A stretch of DNA of 40,857 nt from the NCBI GenBank assembly GCA_000697335.1, contig JNEM01012957.1:1-40857 (forward strand). Reading direction: 5' to 3'. The DNA comes from Conidiobolus incongruus B7586. Lineage: Eukaryota; Entomophthoromycota; Entomophthoromycetes; Entomophthorales; Conidiobolaceae. The notes beneath the pieces are model-generated. The model was not told the origin of the DNA. It was given only the letters and a program-made list of their open reading frames with translations, and made no database searches. A program made the translations under genes and the position numbers. This document shows, piece by piece, positions 26,218 to 36,438 of the stretch. Within the stretch, counting starts at the first letter, position 1. Every line of letters starts with the position of its first letter.

Positions 26218-26700
26218 ATTATACTCGATTCGATTTTGGTATTGACCTGACTCAAGAAATAATATACTTGAATAATAAAATAACCTATTTTAAATCAGTT
26301 CTTAGCAAAATTATACTTTAATAAAGGTTAAAATTTAAGTCGATTTATTCCAAAGATCTATATTAGGAATAAAATGAATTATGGTGTACCAATGTTAATA
26401 TAACTTTAACGCCAAATCATTCCAATTTAATGTGTTTTTAATCTTCTGAGCTCAAATATCAGATTTTGTACACACAAATTACTATTTTTTTGCTTATTTT
26501 TATGCAAAATGAATTATACCGCCGCAGTAATTAAAAACTGTGGGTATTAATTGTATCGTGTCTATCCTATGAACTTGTGAAATTTATTATGTATTTAGTC
26601 AATTTTCTTAATTTAAACCACTAAATGATTCTATTTGAAATGATTTTGAGAAGTTGAAAAAGCACAGTGACCTATCGATTTATCAAATATCCAATGCATT

Positions 26701-26708
26701 TATAAATA
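26701..26708 (+). promoter_or_regulatory. TATA box of CBM18-GH16 gene
   Basis: TATAAATA, 84 bp before the ATG at 26792. An ATG at 26730 opens a four-codon upstream frame ending at 26744; it would matter only if transcription starts before it. Confidence 0.45.
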
Positions 26709-26791
26709 GAAGTTAACCCCTTTGAAATCATGTTTCGTTATTAAAACCTTTTGGTTCTGTGAACCTTTAATCTTTATTATCCTCTTTCAAC

Positions 26792-27832
26792 ATGATCTTG
26801 AATATTGTCAATATTTCAACCTTGGCTTTAGGTCTCTTTACAACTTTTGCATCTGCCGAAGGAACCTGTGGCAAAGACTCCAAATGTCCCAAGTCTGCCC
26901 CTTGTTGTAGTCCCTATGGAAGCTGTGGTTCTACTTTTGAGTACTGCGGTATTGGATGCGATATTGAAGGCAGCTTTAACCCTACTAGTTGCATAAAGCC
27001 TCCTGTTTGTCAATCTAAAAAATACGATTTTAGCGATCCAAGTAGAGTAAAAGAACTTAAAGAATATGATGGAAACTTTTTGAATACTGATTTCTTAACA
27101 ACTGGTCAAGTCGAAGTTAAGAATGGATCTCTTTGGTTAGAAATGACTGAAAAAGATGGTGCTAAAGTGTCCTTGACAAGATACGCTCAATATGCTAAGA
27201 TCACTGCCAAAATACGCACTAGTCGTACTAAAGGCGTTATTTCAAGTTTTATTACCATGTCCGATGTTAAAGATGAAATTGACTGGGAATTCGTTGGAAA
27301 TAACTTGAATGAAGGTCAAACTAATGTGTTTTACAGAGGCAATATTGATTACACTAAAGGAAAGAAACATCCCATTGAAAAGAATACCTTCAATAATAGT
27401 ATTGAGTATACCATTGATTGGACTGAAAATAATATCAATTGGATGGCTGATGGCAAGGTTGTAAGATCATATACCAAGGAAGATTCTATGAAAGAAGGTC
27501 AATCTCAATTCCCTTCCACCCCATCAAGAATTGAATTTGGTATTTGGAATGGTGGCAGCGGTGCTGAAGGTACTCGAGAATGGGCTGGTGGTGAAGTTGA
27601 CTGGAATGAGGAAGATCCAAAAACCAAAGGATATTTCTATGTGATCGTTGACTGGGTCCAAGTTGAGTGTATTGGCACCTTCAATGGAACAACAGATGAT
27701 GACATTAAGAGCGGAAGAGTTAATACTGATGTTCTTTCTGGCAAAGTACATTATACAGGGAATGCCAATAAGATGACTGTAAGCTTAACTTTGATATCAT
27801 TTTTTGTATTAAGCTTACTTTATTTGATCTAA
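26792..27832 (+). CDS. CRH-type GH16 cell-wall transglycosylase with chitin-binding module, GPI-anchored
   Basis: Single exon, 346 residues. Residues 1-22 are a signal peptide. Residues about 24-67 are a hevein-like CBM18 module with eight cysteines (C26, C32, C38, C39, C45, C52, C56, C67). A GH16 domain follows, with the catalytic motif DEIDWE at 161-166; by family analogy Glu162 is the nucleophile and Glu166 the acid/base. The last 19 residues are hydrophobic after a Gly/Asn/Ala stretch, the pattern of a GPI-attachment signal. Family knowledge: Crh1/Crh2/Utr2 proteins link chitin to beta-glucan at the outer face of the wall, and the CBM18 arrangement resembles Crh2/Utr2. Length and domain order are normal for the family. 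It converges with the downstream minus-strand gene, leaving about 240 bp for both 3' ends. Confidence 0.93.
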   Translation: MILNIVNISTLALGLFTTFASAEGTCGKDSKCPKSAPCCSPYGSCGSTFEYCGIGCDIEGSFNPTSCIKPPVCQSKKYDFSDPSRVKELKEYDGNFLNTDFLTTGQVEVKNGSLWLEMTEKDGAKVSLTRYAQYAKITAKIRTSRTKGVISSFITMSDVKDEIDWEFVGNNLNEGQTNVFYRGNIDYTKGKKHPIEKNTFNNSIEYTIDWTENNINWMADGKVVRSYTKEDSMKEGQSQFPSTPSRIEFGIWNGGSGAEGTREWAGGEVDWNEEDPKTKGYFYVIVDWVQVECIGTFNGTTDDDIKSGRVNTDVLSGKVHYTGNANKMTVSLTLISFFVLSLLYLI

Positions 27833-28076
27833 TTTAATTAATGCAGTTTTTATTATAATTTAATAAATTAATATAAATAAAATATAAATTTGATTTATTT
27901 TTCATTTAGTTACAAGTAAATTTAACTAATGGATATTATATCTGCTATTTTGAAGATAAAATAAATTGCCTTATGTTCCAACAAATATCGAAGATTTCAT
28001 GGTTAATACACATTAGTCCTATTCTTTCAAGACTCCAAATTAAACTATTCCCTAATGGAAGGTCATCTTGAAATCA

Positions 28077-29468
28077 TTAATAGTTAAAATATAATTTATC
28101 TTGATAATTACCACAACTCATCTCAATTTCTTTTGATATAATAATCTTATCCATGACGCCAGGTATTACTAGTAATTTTTCGAGCATTGTCAAATAATAT
28201 CTTATTGTATCCATAGTAAATAAAATCTTGGTGGTCACATTATCTGACTGTTCTGAGATATTTTCGTTGATTAGCATTTGTGAAAAATTTGTATTATCAG
28301 TTTCGATATTTATGTTTTTGAGTAATAAATCCAAATGAATTATAATATCTTCAATTACATGGACGGTTATCACGGTTTCTATCTCACAGCATGAATTCAC
28401 AATTAAAATACAAAGCTGTGAAAAATAAACACTATACTCTACACGGTTGATTTGTTTTTCGGAATTTTGATTCATTAAATCTTCTCTATTTAATAAAATA
28501 TCCAATAGTTCACTTAGACTTGCCTTAATTAAATCTGATATTTCAATCTCAATTTCCAAATTCAAAATCTCATAAATATCTAAATATTATTCATAAATTG
28601 AACAATTAATAAACGATTAATATCAAATACCAACTAATGATTCAATAAACAGATTAAAAGAATAACAATTTAATCCAAATGATTCTTCAGTTAAATTATT
28701 AATATTCTTAATATTTGCTATGGTTTTTGGTAAATAAATAAATATTCCAATCTTCAAATTCTTGATTATTGATATTTTTAAACTTTCATCGATTATATCA
28801 GTGAACGAATAATCGTGATTTTTGCTAATCATATCTGAAAAAAAATTATGAATATTAAAATTCAATATCAGTTGGTATTACCAGTATTCATCAAAGAATT
28901 TGTAATAATTTTCAATAATTGAACACTATTATAACATCCTGATTCTTGCTCAAAATATATATCTATAAAGATTAATAGTAATATATATAATTTGAAACTT
29001 TATTCTCACTTTTCAAATTTGGATTCAATGATAACACTTGTAGTGTTTCTTTCGATTTAGAATTGTTCATTTGATTTAATACTCTGTCTTTAAAAAATAA
29101 ATTAAATGTAAAACATTTTTTATATAGTGGATACCTAATTCAGCAATGTTATCTTTTTGTTTTAGTTCCAAATTTTCTAACTCTAATTGTTTTATTCTAT
29201 CAAGTAATTTTTCCTCCTTTAAGTTGGATTGATTGGATGATTGAAATATTATTTTCAATTTGGATAAATAATCTAAAATAGATAAGATGATATATTTTGG
29301 AATGTATTTAAGATTATATAATTACTCTCAACACTCAAATGATGTGGCTTATATTTGAGTAAAATTAAACTCTAGTCATGATTTAGTAAATATCGTGTCA
29401 TTCATGTATAAATATATATATATATATATCAGGTTGGTTACCAATGCCAATTTCAGTTTAGATTGCAT
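28077..29468 (-). CDS. MEI4: Probable MEI4 homologue (meiotic DNA double-strand-break factor)
   Basis: I assembled seven minus-strand exons: 29468-29442, 29347-29326, 29272-29135, 29087-29010, 28962-28882, 28834-28631, 28579-28077. All junctions are GT-AG and keep frame, giving 350 residues. Introns 2-6 are 47-53 nt; intron 1 is 94 nt, and the first two exons are the least certain. The protein has an N-terminal QSKLKLAL patch, then SVENYLSKLK, a charged coiled coil (LLDRIKQLELENLELKQK), and helical blocks SVQLLKIITN, VEYSVYFSQLCILIV and YYLTMLEKLL at the C-terminus. This order matches what I recall of vertebrate MEI4 (SKLALAL..., coiled coil, helical repeats, ...VLEQLL) and the length of fission-yeast Rec24. 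MEI4 works with REC114 on chromosome axes to enable Spo11 cuts. Sequence similarity is weak, so the gene structure is more certain than the name. Confidence 0.55.
29413..29429. repeat. TA microsatellite
   Basis: A run of about eight TA units lying in intron 1 of the MEI4-like gene model. Confidence 0.6.
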
Positions 29469-29742
29469 TTTAACTAGTTGAATATAATTGAATAATAGAA
29501 AGTTGCTCTTCAAATGATGGTTATACCCTTTTTATATCAAAGGATTTGCATTTATTAAATGTAAAATAGATTTTAATGGTGAAGATAATATTTGATTGGA
29601 TATTTATTAGGACAAATTTTTATTTCAATAATAACTAGTTAACATACCATATAATTGGAAAAATGAATTATTATTGAGCTTTTTTAGCCTAGGTGATTAA
29701 ATTAAATATATAATTAGTTTACAAAAATTATGAATAAATTAA

Positions 29743-31207
29743 TTAATTTACCTTTTTCTTGTCGTCTAATTTCAATTGGGTAAATCCGTTATAAGCAACA
29801 ACAATTAAACCAATGAATCCAATCACAAATGAGATAGTGACCAATGGTTTTTTGATCATAGATGAGAAAGTGTATTGATAAGTTACAGTAATCTGGGATT
29901 GGGAGAATTTTCCAACTTTGTCAACTTTAATCAACAAAGCGGTTCTGCCTACAGAGTCTAATAATCCATAATGATGAACTGTTTCAATTTCTGCTCCGGG
30001 AATCGAGATATCGTAAGACAATAATTCAGCTCTCTCGGGTAAGATTAATTTCCAGCTAAACTTTTCAATAGGGAATTCGGGCTTAACAAAGTTTTGAAGT
30101 AATGGGAAGGTCAAGGTGTAGTTTTGTGATGTACCAGCCTTGGTAACGTGGTTAAATAAATTGAGATGGTAACCTTGGTACCAAGTGTATTTCCATCCAC
30201 CATAAATAGGATATCTAGGAACGATTACAAAGTTGACAGGTTTGGATTTGGATTTAGATATTCTAAAGTTAGAAGTGGAAACGTTTCCGATTTGATCTCT
30301 AAAGTAAGCTTCATTGGCATCATAAGGTAAGTCCATTTCTAAACGATCTAAATAGGCTGCTGTCTCGGCTGCTGTCATTTTACTGTAAGCATGAGTAACT
30401 CTTGAGAATTCACCAACCAACTTTGGTCCTTTGTTGGTAATTGAGTAGTTTTCTTCTACCCAAATATCTTTGATCCAATGATTTAATTCAATATCTCTGT
30501 GTACTTCAGTAGCATAAATATGAGGATTGGGTTGATCATAGTGAACTTTGACAACAGTATTCTGATTCTCAGCAATATCATTATAAGGTCCATAAGTGAG
30601 AATATTTTTGTTAAGCAATACAGGGTCAGGATTTTTGGTATGAGAATGAACAGTAACTGAAGGTAATTTGAAACTAGTTTTTTGCTTTTTGGACACGAAT
30701 GGTGAATCGAAATAAACATTTCCCTCATATAAAAATTTTTGTGATTCAGTATGTTCAATGATAGCGGGATAAGGCTTGACAGCGTTAAAGTAGTAAAGCT
30801 TAATAGCAATCCCCTGCTTTTCGTCGCTAGTTACAGGACTGGCAAGTTCAACTTCATAGTATTGCTTATCTCTAAAATATTAAATCAATATTAAAAATTT
30901 AACAGGATTACAAATATAGTTACCCTTCAACTCCTGGCAAAGTAGTCTTTAGGACTTTTTTGTCTCTTTTATCAATAACTTCAACTTTAGCCAAAGAGTG
31001 ATTAGTACTTAATGGTGTAGAAAAGTAATAATGGCTAATGGGATCTTTTTGCTCGGAAGCAATCACTACGGAGATAGTTTCTTTGAGGTAAGAATTGGTT
31101 AAGTCTATATTACGGATAACATTATCATTGATCAATTGAGGAAAATTTAATTTGGCTGATAAACAGCTTAAATATACTAGACTCCAAAGTTTAGAAGAAA
31201 GTCCCAT
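29743..31207 (-). CDS. OST1: OST1 / ribophorin I, oligosaccharyltransferase subunit
   Basis: Two exons: 31207-30924 and 30871-29743, with a 52-nt intron, encoding 470 residues, close to yeast Ost1. There is an N-terminal signal peptide (residues 1-~19), a luminal beta-rich region with the ribophorin I hallmarks YGPYNDI, HWIKDIWVEE and the VPRYPIYGGWKY block, and a single transmembrane segment near residues 437-458 followed by a short Lys-rich cytosolic tail. In the oligosaccharyltransferase complex of the ER membrane this subunit helps present nascent chains for N-glycosylation. Potential glycan sites (NVS, NYT) lie in the luminal part. An ACGTCA element on the plus strand (TGACGT on the coding strand) sits only about 11-16 bp upstream of the ATG; its relevance is unknown. 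Confidence 0.95.
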
Positions 31208-32318
31208 TGTAAATAAAACGTCAGTTTTGATAGATAATTATGTATTGATGCGATGAAATGTTATTAATTAAACAACGAGTAATTATATATATTATTGAGT
31301 AATTTATATCACGATTTTTAGATTTAATAAATTTTATAATGAATAGTGTGACGCAACTAAATACTTTATATTTTCTTTTAGTTTGAATTGATATTGATGG
31401 GATTTGAGTTTGGTTGAATTAGCGTTGGACATACCTGATTGGACAAGCGATTAATAATTTAATTCACTCTTAAAAACAATATTCATAAATATTATTACAA
31501 CCAATCATATTGAAATAAGTATCAAATCTTTATTGATAATATTAAATATTTATAAATTGTGACAGCTAAATTAATTTACTATTCAGATTTTTTTTAATCT
31601 AAAGAATTAATTATTAAAAATTTTAAACTATCATTCATGAATGAATATATGGAGAAAAATGATGGAGAAGAAAAATGTGAATAAGAAATGATCTTTCAAT
31701 CAAAATCAGCAAAATTAAGAACAGGATCCGAAATGAACAAAAATGATTTTTATCATTTCAAAAAGGTATATATAGAGAATATCAACTTAAATATAAATTT
31801 TAGTGGTCTAATTTGCTTTTCAAGATACATTGAATATTATTACAAATTTAGACTGAAATAAAAAATTCTCTTCGAGAGGCTAAAAATTATATTATATTGA
31901 AGCTTATCAAACAATATAATGTTTCTTAAATTAGCAATAGCTAGAAAGAAAAAAGCTTAGTATTCAACTATTATATTCATTAATACTCGATACTAGAGAA
32001 GTAATATTTAACTTATAAAAGTTGGTATATTTAACATTTGACTTTAACAATATGTCGATATTTAACATCAATTCAAATTCAGAAACACAGATAATATAAA
32101 ATTGAATAAAACATTTTGCAAGAGTGAATTGTCAATATGATTTATTATTTAAAAACTTTGGGATGGAAAGTATACATGGAAGGAAATCGATGGAATGAAA
32201 ACTTTAAATGAAAGAAGGGTAGATGTTGAGATCGAGATTGAACTGGGTATTAGAAAGATTAATTATAGTTAAAAACGTTAGATAGAAGGTGGAGATTGGA
32301 TTTGAGGTTGGGGGAGCG
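31208..32318. other. Intergenic region between OST1 and the bHLH gene
   Basis: It holds the OST1 promoter on its left side and presumably the 3' UTR of the bHLH gene on its right. ATTGG/CCAAT motifs occur near 31438 and 31500. No further gene recognised. Confidence 0.45.
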
Positions 32319-33077
32319 TTAGATTCCAATTGCATAAACGTTATTCATACTTTGCTTGGGATATAATAATTCTTGAATACGTTTAAGTTGCTCGTTTTCC
32401 ATTCTGAGTCTTTCAATTTCGGTTAGCAGTACTACCTGCGTGCCTTTCAAATGGTGAAGGTGAGCAACTGTTTTGTGTAAAATAGCGGCTTTGCTAATTT
32501 GCTTGTTGTTGCAATTGGGTAATTGCTTTCTGAGTTCTTCAAAGCCATCTTTAATTTGAGCGCGTCTCTTTTGCTCAGATTGAATGTGAATTTGTCTGCG
32601 AATTTCAGCTGAGTTAGCTTGTGCTTCAGCAGGATCTTCTCTGTTTTCGTCACCTTCACTATTTTGTGGAGCCCTTGTTCTCTTGCGAGGTGAGCCAGTC
32701 TGCTGTTCATAAGTTTGTTTATTATATTGGTGGAATTCAGTGCAGAATTGCTCAGGCAAGGGTGGGAGATTGGGAATATCTGATAAGTCTACTGAGGGAG
32801 TAACAAACATGGGTGGTGCTGTCTTCAATAAATCATTTTGACCATTCATTGGATCGAAACCCAAATCGACATAGTTCATGAAGTTGTGACTTTGGGACAT
32901 AACTTCAGTTTGAGAAGGGGAGCTGGATCCAAATATGGAGCTCTTTTGATCATCAATTATAGGCATCATTATAGATGGGTTGATGGAGGTGCTCATGTTG
33001 AAGTGGTTGAGGGAATCAGCAGTGAGTCCGGGTGTTTGAGTAGAAGAAAGATCGATGGTAGGTTGGATAGATTGCAT
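32319..33077 (-). CDS. bHLH-leucine-zipper transcription factor, MLX/Mondo-like
   Basis: Single exon, 252 residues. Residues 1-~130 are Ser/Pro/Gln/Asn-rich with acidic patches, as in an activation or regulatory region, followed by a basic RKRTR cluster. The DNA-binding domain spans about 160-210: basic region RRQIHIQSEQKRR with His164, Glu168 and Arg172, the triad that selects CACGTG-type E-boxes, then helix 1 (IKDGFEELRKQLP), a short loop and helix 2 (SKAAILHKTVAHL). A heptad region to about 238 (VVLLTEIERLRMENEQL) forms a zipper. The EQKRR-IK-GF wording is closest to the MLX/Mondo group of fungal and animal bHLH-Zip proteins. Target genes are not predictable. The gene faces a GC-richer upstream block with CCAAT motifs. 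Confidence 0.9.
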   Translation of the reverse strand: MQSIQPTIDLSSTQTPGLTADSLNHFNMSTSINPSIMMPIIDDQKSSIFGSSSPSQTEVMSQSHNFMNYVDLGFDPMNGQNDLLKTAPPMFVTPSVDLSDIPNLPPLPEQFCTEFHQYNKQTYEQQTGSPRKRTRAPQNSEGDENREDPAEAQANSAEIRRQIHIQSEQKRRAQIKDGFEELRKQLPNCNNKQISKAAILHKTVAHLHHLKGTQVVLLTEIERLRMENEQLKRIQELLYPKQSMNNVYAIGI

Positions 33078-33181
33078 TGTGACAAAATAGTTTTAAAAAG
33101 AAAAGAAAGAAGAATAATTCTATACAAAAAAGTCTATAAATTTCTAAATTTGATGATACTCTTGCTTTACGCACGCTGCTG

Positions 33182-33191
33182 TATTTATATA
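33182..33191 (-). promoter_or_regulatory. TATA box of bHLH gene
   Basis: TATATAAATA on the minus strand, about 105 bp upstream of the start codon. Confidence 0.45.
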
Positions 33192-33199
33192 AAATAAAA

Positions 33200-33560
33200 T
33201 CGGAATGGTATGTGGAGCGAATGAACCCTGGGGTAGAGGGTGATTAACCTAAAATAGATGCTCACAACGTTGGCTTTGGTTCAAGTCATATTCATCATTT
33301 GTGCAATAGCACGCAACACCTAACGAGGGAAATTCTGAGTGGGGACTGGGGATATTATCGTCTCCCCCTCGTGGTCCCCATCCTTACCAAATTAGGCTTT
33401 GCACATACCTTCTTCATATGCCCAATGTTTAAATTTGTTCAGACATGTCATCTTTCCCATTTCACTCGAAATTGGCCGGAATTAGCCAATCAGCTAGCAA
33501 TTAGTCACTCAGATCAATCTCTGATGAATTATCCCTGCAAAACTAACCAATCAGGCATTT
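33200..33560 (-). promoter_or_regulatory. GC-richer upstream block of bHLH gene with CCAATCAG repeats
   Basis: This block is distinctly richer in G/C than normal spacers. It contains two CCAATCAG copies (33486-33493, 33547-33554), CCAAT boxes of the kind bound by the HAP/NF-Y complex, and C-rich runs such as CTCCCCCT and GGTCCCC near 33361-33380, similar to stress-response elements (CCCCT). An 87-codon plus-strand frame at 33299-33562 covers most of it but lacks a recognisable domain. I treat the block as promoter DNA. Confidence 0.4.
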
Positions 33561-34430
33561 AATCAGTTTAAAACTCATCAAATTTTAAAAAATATTTTGA
33601 GCTAAAACAGATTTTGACTATTCGTTCAAAGGAGTCAAATCTATTAGTGATAAATTTAACTTTTATTGTGAGTATTGATTTGGAAAGTAATGGGGTAAGC
33701 AAATAAATCAGGAATTCAGTCAATTTATCAAGTTACTCTTTTATTACATAATATCTTCACCGACCAATTATACTAAATTATCTTGTAAGTTTCAGTTGAT
33801 CAGCCAACCAAATAGAAAATCCAATTGGAAATCAGGTTTTTAGCGAATCAAATATAAATTACTTGTCTTAAATACAAATGAATTATCTGAAGTTGGAAAA
33901 GTTCATAATGAAAAGGAGGTATGATTAGTAAAAAATAGAAAATTACTCCCCCTTACCTAATCTTAAACTAATAATATCATTACCAGATATTCAATTTAAC
34001 TAAAATTTATAATAAAATGTGGAAAAAATGATATCAAATATGGTCATTTTGAAAGGCTTACAACTTATTAATAACCCAAAAATAATGAACTTTAACTGGG
34101 GAGCAAATGTAAAATCTTGTTTTCTAACATCGAATTAGTCAAGTTTTTTACTCCAATCACTCCAATTTTTTACTAACGCTATATTTTAATCCATATAATT
34201 CGAGTTATTGAATATTGTGGATGGTTTCAAATACTATTAACTCAATTTGAATATAATTGAATATATACACTAACTTAAAAAGAACTCAAAAAATTATAAT
34301 ACTTGAGTATTAGTAAAGAATCAATTTTGAACTATATTAAATAGTAAAATATTGATTTTTAATATTATTCTAGTTAGGTTTTTAACTGAATAATTACTGT
34401 TTATTATTATTAGTTATTGGCAAGATATTG
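33561..34430. other. AT-rich spacer
   Basis: No gene or RNA recognised. Its right end is the 3' flank of the small secreted-protein gene. Confidence 0.45.
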
Positions 34431-34784
34431 TTAATAATAGCCTTCGTTTTCATTTTGAATTTCTTCACATGGTCTATTGTAGCCATAGCTGTCATGGTAT
34501 TCTTTAGGCTTGTGGTAATTATGGTAAGGTTGATATGGCTGCGGGTGGTATCTGGGTGGTGATGGAGGTGGTCCCATCGGCATCATTGGCTCATGCTGAT
34601 GAGTCTCAGCTTTATCAGAGATATTAATGATAATAGGTCTAGACATCATATCATTCTCTATTTTCTTTTCATCCTTCGAAGGTTCAGGATCATTTAATAT
34701 TAAACCAAGTAAGTCAGGCTTCGGTTTCGAGAGTATAGGATTCAATAAATTAATCAAAATTATCAAAGAAAAAAATCTAATCAT
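34431..34784 (-). CDS. Small secreted Pro/His/Tyr-rich protein, unknown function
   Basis: Single exon, 117 residues. A clear signal peptide occupies residues 1-19 (MIRFFSLIILINLLNPILS). The mature protein has an acidic/lysine section (about 25-60), then a low-complexity tail rich in Pro, His and Tyr (for example PPPSPPRYHPQPYQPYHNYH) and one late Cys in NRPCEEIQ. I recognise no family. Such tails occur in wall-associated or metal-binding secreted proteins, but no function is claimed. The long frame in otherwise stop-rich DNA, the signal peptide and ATG context support a real gene. Confidence 0.65.
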   Translation of the reverse strand: MIRFFSLIILINLLNPILSKPKPDLLGLILNDPEPSKDEKKIENDMMSRPIIINISDKAETHQHEPMMPMGPPPSPPRYHPQPYQPYHNYHKPKEYHDSYGYNRPCEEIQNENEGYY

Positions 34785-36438
34785 TATATATATTCAAAAC
34801 AGTTCTAAAAAATAAATAATAGAAATAATCAGCCTAAATTAACATAATACCAACTATTTTATAATTCAATATCTTAATTTGAAACTTTGAGATTGCCCAT
34901 TGTTATACGTTAGAAAATAATTGAAACTGTTAAAAATCTCTAAAAATCCTAACAGTGTGTTTTTCAGTACCTTATACGGAATATTAATGATTTGTGAACT
35001 ATTTGAGGGTTTTAAAATTGTTTGATAGTTTTTATTTTATTAATTACTTAATTGGCATTTTTTATCTTGTTTATTTGTGAAAAATTAATACAATCAGTTA
35101 AATGGGAATTGAGGCTTATTATTATTTAATCCCTGCAAAATATCTTATTCTATAAATAAATCAAAGATATTATATTTTTTCGTAGTTGATTAATGGATAG
35201 ATTTAAATTCAAATATGATAGAATATTAGCTAATCTATCAAATTCAAGTTTAGACTTTGAATATTTTTAGAATTTTGGTATTCAAGGATATATATTTAAT
35301 CCATATAATTAGAAAATGGTTTCATTCATAGTTAAATACATTATATATAATAACTGATAACATTCAAGTAGGTGTTAATAAAGAAATCAAAAGGTTATTA
35401 AAATGTTGAAGATATGCTGACAATAAAATAAATATCATTAAATTGATCAATTCACTATAAAAATTTGGATTGAACATGTATCATTCATATAGGAGAGTTA
35501 TTTTCAATTCACTTGATATTTTATAAACTAATGAATTTATTAATCAAATATTCAACTTAAAAAATTACAATTTTATTAATTTGAAATATTAATTTGAATA
35601 TTATAAAGTTTACAAATCAAACAATTTGAAAAATGACCAAAATAACAAAAATAGCTTTGGGTAAAAATCATTTATCAATATAAATTGCTGGAGTTATATA
35701 AAGAATTAATATCATATAATAATTTCATAACTTAAGTATATTAAACATTATATATGGAATCTATTTCTTTATAGTGAATTTTAATTTATTAATGACTGTA
35801 ATCATTTTTATTAAAGTATACTTATAATTCAATTGTGCACAAATTTATTAGATATTATAATTCAATTGTGGGATAAATTTTTGATGGTTGATATTCAGAT
35901 AAGAGATAAAATATATATTAATCAAGAACATATGCTTTTGTAAAATAAGTCTAAATTAATTATGTCAAAGATATTATTATTATTATTATTATTTGGGAAT
36001 ATTGGTAATAATATATTAATTACAATATTTTGAATACTTAATTAAATTTGAAACTTTCATCATACTGAAAATTATAGATGAAGTAATACATTATATTGCC
36101 AAAAAAGATATTAAGAATCAATCTAATATTTCAACTAGATATCTAAAATTTTTGTCCCAATATATGTCAAAAGTATTTCAATTCCCACTAATACCAATTT
36201 TGGATTCAGAATTCTCATTTACAAATTCAGTTTGAGAAAATTTACCAATCATTATGAGAAGTAACAAATGAAAGACTATAAAAAATTCAAAACACAGTAG
36301 ATTAAGTAGAATGATGAAATCATAAGCATCGAATAACTCTTCAATTAGAATTAGTAATTATCAAGTATAAATAACAATTAGCTACATTTATAAAAATTAT
36401 TTAAATAGTTCAATTGATTAAATAATACAATAAAAAAG
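34785..36438. other. AT-rich intergenic region between divergent genes
   Basis: Promoter region shared by the small secreted-protein gene (leftward) and RQC2 (rightward). No coding exon recognised. A TTA microsatellite lies near 35968. Confidence 0.45.
35968..35992. repeat. TTA trinucleotide microsatellite
   Basis: About eight tandem ATT/TTA units. Confidence 0.65.

Noticed and set aside
26722-26910. Alternative 62-codon frame starting upstream of the CBM18-GH16 gene
   Set aside because: It begins at TTG, overlaps the real gene in another frame and encodes no recognisable protein.
29413-29429. TA run near the start of the MEI4-like gene as a possible TATA promoter
   Set aside because: In the assembled model it is within the first intron; a simple TA microsatellite is the plainer reading.
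33299-33562. 87-codon plus-strand frame upstream of the bHLH gene
   Set aside because: No domain or signal; it lies in the promoter block, and its openness is explained by the locally higher GC content.
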